Below are positions 61,298 through 64,000 of a DNA stretch of 64,000 nt, piece after piece (position 1 is the stretch's first letter; each line of letters opens with the position of its first letter). The notes beneath the pieces were generated by a model, which saw only the letters and a list, made by a program, of their open reading frames with translations, was not told the DNA's origin and did no database searches. The stretch is from Nocardia amikacinitolerans NBRC 108937 (GTDB lineage Bacteria > Actinomycetota > Actinomycetes > Mycobacteriales > Mycobacteriaceae). The translations under genes were made by a program, and so were the position numbers. The stretch spans positions 1 to 64,000 of the forward strand of contig NZ_BDAU01000046.1 in NCBI RefSeq assembly GCF_001612615.1. Direction: 5' to 3'.

Positions 61298-61885
61298 CCT
61301 ACGACCGGGAAGTGCTCGGCCGAGGATCTCCTCGACGACGTCGCTCTTGGCGTTCGCGTAGTGCTGGACGAACTTCCAGTCACGCTGGGCCAGTTCCCGT
61401 TTGACTCGCTCGTAGTACTTCCTGTCGTCGTCGTGCGTGCGGAGCCGGTCACGGAAGGCGACGATGCGTTCGATCTCGGGTGCGCCCAACTCCGGGTCGA
61501 AGACGTGCAGGTTCACGCTCCACCGCGCGCCGTCCTCCACCCGCCGGACGAGGCAGCGATGCTGGTACCAGTCCGGCTGCCGGATCCGCAATGTATAGCC
61601 GGCGACTTCGAGGGCTGGAACGTAGGCGGCCTCGTCGGCGGCGTCCGGGACGACCAGCAGGATGTCGATCAGCGGTTTGGCCGAGAGCCCTGGCACAGCG
61701 GTCGAGCCGGTGTGCTCGATCCGCAACGCGAACGTACCGAGCGCCGCTCGTATCACGGCTTCGTCCTCGGCGTACCAGGCGGGCCATGCGGGGTTGTAGT
61801 CCTCGATGACGATCTCGACGGCGTACGGCTTCAGCTCGCCGACGGTCGCTGCCGCGAGCTCGTCGTCAGAGTCCAACGTGGCCAT
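61244..61885 (-). CDS. GrpB family protein
   Basis: The 213-residue protein is a GrpB/UPF0157 nucleotidyltransferase-like protein: IVIEDYNPAWPAWYAEDEAV, IEHTGSTAVPGLSAKPLIDI with the GS-x-DxD-like catalytic region, and HRCLVRRVEDGARWSVNLHVF. Function not known; the fold is that of nucleotidyltransferases. It overlaps the deacetylase gene by 54 bp on the opposite strand. Confidence 0.9.
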   Translation of the reverse strand: MATLDSDDELAAATVGELKPYAVEIVIEDYNPAWPAWYAEDEAVIRAALGTFALRIEHTGSTAVPGLSAKPLIDILLVVPDAADEAAYVPALEVAGYTLRIRQPDWYQHRCLVRRVEDGARWSVNLHVFDPELGAPEIERIVAFRDRLRTHDDDRKYYERVKRELAQRDWKFVQHYANAKSDVVEEILGRALPGRRSVREELGDGEEGVAVGA

Positions 61886-61938
61886 ACATCACCCTATCGA
61901 GGGAAGGAGGCCAGGTTCGTCGGCGCGGAGTCGCGCGG

Positions 61939-62355
61939 TCAGAGCATGCCGTAGGCGCGGTCGGGGGTGAAGCGGGCGATGACGCGGTGGTCTTCGACCA
62001 TGGAGCGGCGGTAGTCGGACCAGTCGGGGTGTTCGCCGGAGGCGGCGCGGTAGTAGGCGACGAGTTCGTCGACGGTGGGGTCGTCGGGGTCGGCGGCGAC
62101 GGGGGTGAGTTCGACGGTGCCTTCGAGGACGGCGTAGGCGAAGAAATCGTCGCGGGTGACGTGCAGCGCGGCCCACGGGTCACGGCGCAGGTTGTGGTAT
62201 TTCGCGCGGTCGGCGGTGATGGAGATGCGGATGATGTCGTCGTCGCCGACGACGTGCAGCACATTGGACAGCTGGGGCCTGCCGTTGCGGCGGATGGTGG
62301 TCAGCACGGAACGGCGAGCGGAGCGAGCGAAATCGACGGCTTCGGAGAGTTCCAT
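61939..62355 (-). CDS. PPOX-class F420-dependent flavin-fold protein
   Basis: The 138-residue protein is a split beta-barrel FMN/F420-binding protein: SVLTTIRRNGRPQLSNVLHV, ISITADRAKYHNLRRDPWAALHVT and VELTPVAADPDD. The family reduces substrates with F420H2 or binds flavin or heme. The start at 62355 has GGAGAC upstream. It is downstream of the HxlR gene on the same strand with a 38-bp gap, so the two may be cotranscribed. Confidence 0.88.
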   Translation of the reverse strand: MELSEAVDFARSARRSVLTTIRRNGRPQLSNVLHVVGDDDIIRISITADRAKYHNLRRDPWAALHVTRDDFFAYAVLEGTVELTPVAADPDDPTVDELVAYYRAASGEHPDWSDYRRSMVEDHRVIARFTPDRAYGML

Positions 62356-62393
62356 GTCTCCTGCAACCGCTCTGCGGGCGCGGTCGTTCCCGA

Positions 62394-62792
62394 TCACTTG
62401 CGGTGGTAGGCGGCTTGGGCCTCCTGCACCCGCGGCATGTTCTTCTCCACCAGCTGAATGAGCCCCTCGAGCTGGGCGGCCACCTCGGCGCCGAGTTCGG
62501 TCAGGGTGTACTCGACACGCGGCGGAATCGTCTCCTGCACCTCGCGGTGCACCATGCCGTCGCGCTCCAGCGCCTGGAGAGTCTGCGAGAGCATGCGTTC
62601 GCTCACACCGTCGACCCGCCTGCGCAGCGCGCTGAAGCGGTACGGACCCTCGCGCAGCGCCACCAGAGCGAGAATGCCCCACCGGCTCGCAATATTCTGC
62701 AAAACCGGCCGTGACGTGCAGTTTCGCGCGAAGACGTCGGCTTCCAGCGTCGCGTCGTCGACCTCGGCCGACGTGGTGGGCTGGGTGTCCAT
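62394..62792 (-). CDS. HxlR family transcriptional regulator
   Basis: The 132-residue winged-helix protein has the HxlR pattern: CTSRPVLQNIASRWGILALV with the Cys used for redox or aldehyde sensing in some members, FSALRRRVDGVSERMLSQTL as recognition helices, and REVQETIPPRVEYTLTELG as the wing. It is divergent from the NmrA-like reductase, the standard pairing for quinone or electrophile response. An upstream ATG at 62837 is also possible. Confidence 0.9.
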   Translation of the reverse strand: MDTQPTTSAEVDDATLEADVFARNCTSRPVLQNIASRWGILALVALREGPYRFSALRRRVDGVSERMLSQTLQALERDGMVHREVQETIPPRVEYTLTELGAEVAAQLEGLIQLVEKNMPRVQEAQAAYHRK

Positions 62793-62838
62793 GGGGTCGA
62801 TGGTACCCGCCTTGACGGCAGTGGCGTCGGAATGCATA

Positions 62839-62859
62839 GTGCTTACTAATAGTAAGTAC
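62839..62859. promoter_or_regulatory. palindromic operator between HxlR and NmrA genes
   Basis: A perfect 15-bp palindrome CTTACTA-A-TAGTAAG, extended to 21 bp with one mismatch, lies in the 93-bp divergent gap. HxlR proteins bind sites of this type, so it should control both genes. Confidence 0.8.
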
Positions 62860-62885
62860 ATGCAGATCTGACATTTGGAGGAATC

Positions 62886-63734
62886 ATGACCGTCGCCGTC
62901 GCGGGAGCAAGCGGACAGCTGGGCAGGCTCGTCGTCGAGGAACTGTTGCGCGCGGGCGTTTCGCCCGTGGCGATCGTGCGCGATCCGGGCAAGGTGGCCG
63001 ATCTGGCCGACCGTGGCGTTGACGTGCGCGAAGCCGGCTATGGCGACGCCGCCGCTCTCGACCGCGCGCTCGCGGGTGTCGACCGGCTGCTGCTGATCTC
63101 CGGCAACGAGTTCGGCCAGCGAATTGCCCAGCACACCACCGTGATTCGCGCCGCCGAGCGTGCGGGTGTCGGGCTGCTCGCGTACACCAGCATTCCCCGT
63201 GCCACCGAGAACCCGCTGATCCTCGCGCAGGAGCATCGCGGCACCGAGGCGGTGCTGAGCGAATCCACCGTGCCCCACGTACTGCTGCGCAACGGCTGGT
63301 ACTGGGAGAACTACCTGGGCGGCCTCGCGCACGCGGTGGAATCCGGTGTGCTGCACGGTGCGGCGGGCGAAGGTCGAGTGGCCGGTGCGGCCCGCGCCGA
63401 CTACGCCGCGGCCGCCGCGTGCGTGCTCACCACCGACGGACACGAGGGCCGCGTCTACGAGCTCGGCGGCGACGAGCGTCTCACGTATGACCAACTGGCA
63501 CAGTCGATCTCGGAAGCATCGGGTAAGCCGGTGCGCTACCGGAACCTCGCCGAGGCGGACTACGCCGCCGCGCTGGAGCAGGCCGGGCTGCCCGCCGCCT
63601 ACGCGAAGGCGCTGGCCGACGCGGACACCGGCATTGCCGCGGGCTACCTCGACGTCGACTCCGGCGACCTGCAAAAGCTGCTCGGCCGCCCGTCTACCCC
63701 GGCCGTCGAGGTCTTCCGCGCCGCCCTCGGCTGA
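62886..63734 (+). CDS. NmrA/QOR2-type NAD(P)-binding reductase
   Basis: The 282-residue protein is an atypical short-chain dehydrogenase of the NmrA/quinone oxidoreductase 2 type: GASGQLGRLVVEELL nucleotide motif at the N-terminus, LLLISGNEFGQRIAQHTTVIRAA, and LRNGWYWENYLGGL, with ELGGDERLTYDQLAQ at the C-terminus. It likely reduces quinones with NADPH. GGAGG precedes the ATG. The HxlR gene and its palindrome point to induction by electrophiles or quinones. Confidence 0.91.
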   Translation: MTVAVAGASGQLGRLVVEELLRAGVSPVAIVRDPGKVADLADRGVDVREAGYGDAAALDRALAGVDRLLLISGNEFGQRIAQHTTVIRAAERAGVGLLAYTSIPRATENPLILAQEHRGTEAVLSESTVPHVLLRNGWYWENYLGGLAHAVESGVLHGAAGEGRVAGAARADYAAAAACVLTTDGHEGRVYELGGDERLTYDQLAQSISEASGKPVRYRNLAEADYAAALEQAGLPAAYAKALADADTGIAAGYLDVDSGDLQKLLGRPSTPAVEVFRAALG

Positions 63735-63744
63735 CCGGGAAATC

Positions 63745-63817
63745 GCTGCCACACACCTTTCGTACGCCTCACACAGTCATCGGCTGTGTGAGGCGTACAC
63801 GCGGTGTGTGGCAGCGG
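63745..63817. terminator. two-stage bidirectional hairpin
   Basis: Outer arms CGCTGCCACACACC / GGTGTGTGGCAGCG and inner arms GTACGCCTCACACAG / CTGTGTGAGGCGTAC, separated by 4-base internal loops and a 7-base end loop. It lies between convergent genes and should end both transcripts. Confidence 0.85.
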
Positions 63818-63827
63818 ACTAGCGGGT

Positions 63828-64000
63828 TAGACCCACTGGACGAGTTGGAGGATGATTCCGTTCGGGTCGGACATTTGGAAGTAGCGCTCGCCCCATTCCT
63901 CGGTCTCGATGGGCGTCACGATCGGTACGCCCTCGCCCTGGAGGCGGGCGTATTCCGCGTCGATGTCGTCGACCACGAACACTACGAGCAACCCGTCGCC
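63828..64000 (-). CDS. VOC/glyoxalase family protein (partial, window edge)
   Basis: Only the last ~57 codons are in the window. They read LQGEGVPIVTPIETEEWGER then MSDPNGIILQLVQW and a stop, the typical second beta-alpha-beta-beta-beta module of vicinal-oxygen-chelate proteins, with a metal-ligand-like Glu replaced by Gln near the end. The role is unknown; the N-terminal half lies outside. Confidence 0.8.

Overview
The window is 64 kb of high-GC actinobacterial chromosome, most likely from Nocardia or a close relative in the Mycobacteriales. The main evidence is gene order. From 3.3 to 39 kb the genes follow the Mycobacterium tuberculosis Rv0427c-Rv0440 segment: xthA, a GNAT protein, def, a DUF3263 protein, a LytR_C-type protein, sodC, a YbdK-type ligase, then a CDC48-like ATPase, psd, pssA and groEL. 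That backbone is interrupted by insertions not found in the mycobacterial segment. A Zn-poor SodC, F420-type flavin enzymes, a WS/DGAT acyltransferase and many TetR regulators fit the same group.

Layout. 0-3 kb: a 129-bp tandem repeat, a TetR regulator and a divergent acyl-CoA dehydrogenase. 3.3-10.3 kb: conserved housekeeping block (DNA repair, deformylase, copper SOD, carboxylate-amine ligase, PAP2 phosphatase). 10.2-14.2 kb: an accessory island bounded on both sides by arrays of one 32-bp repeat family. It holds gene remnants, an Mrr-like PD-(D/E)xK nuclease-domain protein and a YefM/YoeB-type toxin-antitoxin pair with a perfect palindromic operator. 14.2-20.3 kb: a complete Mrp (Mnh) Na+/H+ antiporter operon with A and B fused. 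20.4-24.5 kb: a polytopic membrane protein, the CDC48-like ATPase and a lipoprotein. 24.7-28.3 kb: a three-gene unit of UBP zinc finger, cNMP-binding histidine kinase and response-regulator/flavoprotein fusion. 28.4-34.7 kb: SRPBCC protein, FabH, psd-pssA with a structured leader, and an ECF41 sigma factor with its oxidoreductase partner. 35-39 kb: an HTH/Clp_N protein with twin operators, a SUFU-domain protein, and groEL behind two CIRCE elements.

39-43 kb is a second accessory stretch: a Uma2-family nuclease, an XRE/DUF6879 three-gene cassette, an orphan HicB-like protein and small unknown genes. 43-64 kb is metabolic and regulatory: ZIP-type transporter, SMP-30-like lipoprotein, MarR, DMT transporter, HAD phosphatase, TetR regulators, WS/DGAT, prolyl oligopeptidase, M19 dipeptidase, MDR oxidoreductase, AraC regulator, dihydrolipoyl dehydrogenase, polysaccharide deacetylase, GrpB, an F420-type enzyme and an HxlR/NmrA divergent pair. 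It ends in a partial VOC protein.

The least explained features are: (a) the repeat-bounded nuclease plus toxin-antitoxin island; (b) a dispersed ~142-bp palindromic element present twice (24.6 and 60.4 kb) whose hairpin shows compensatory changes; (c) the kinase/flavoprotein/UBP-finger unit; (d) a leader before psd that could hide its ribosome binding site. No tRNA, rRNA or CRISPR array was seen. All calls come from reading the sequence; no database search was possible.
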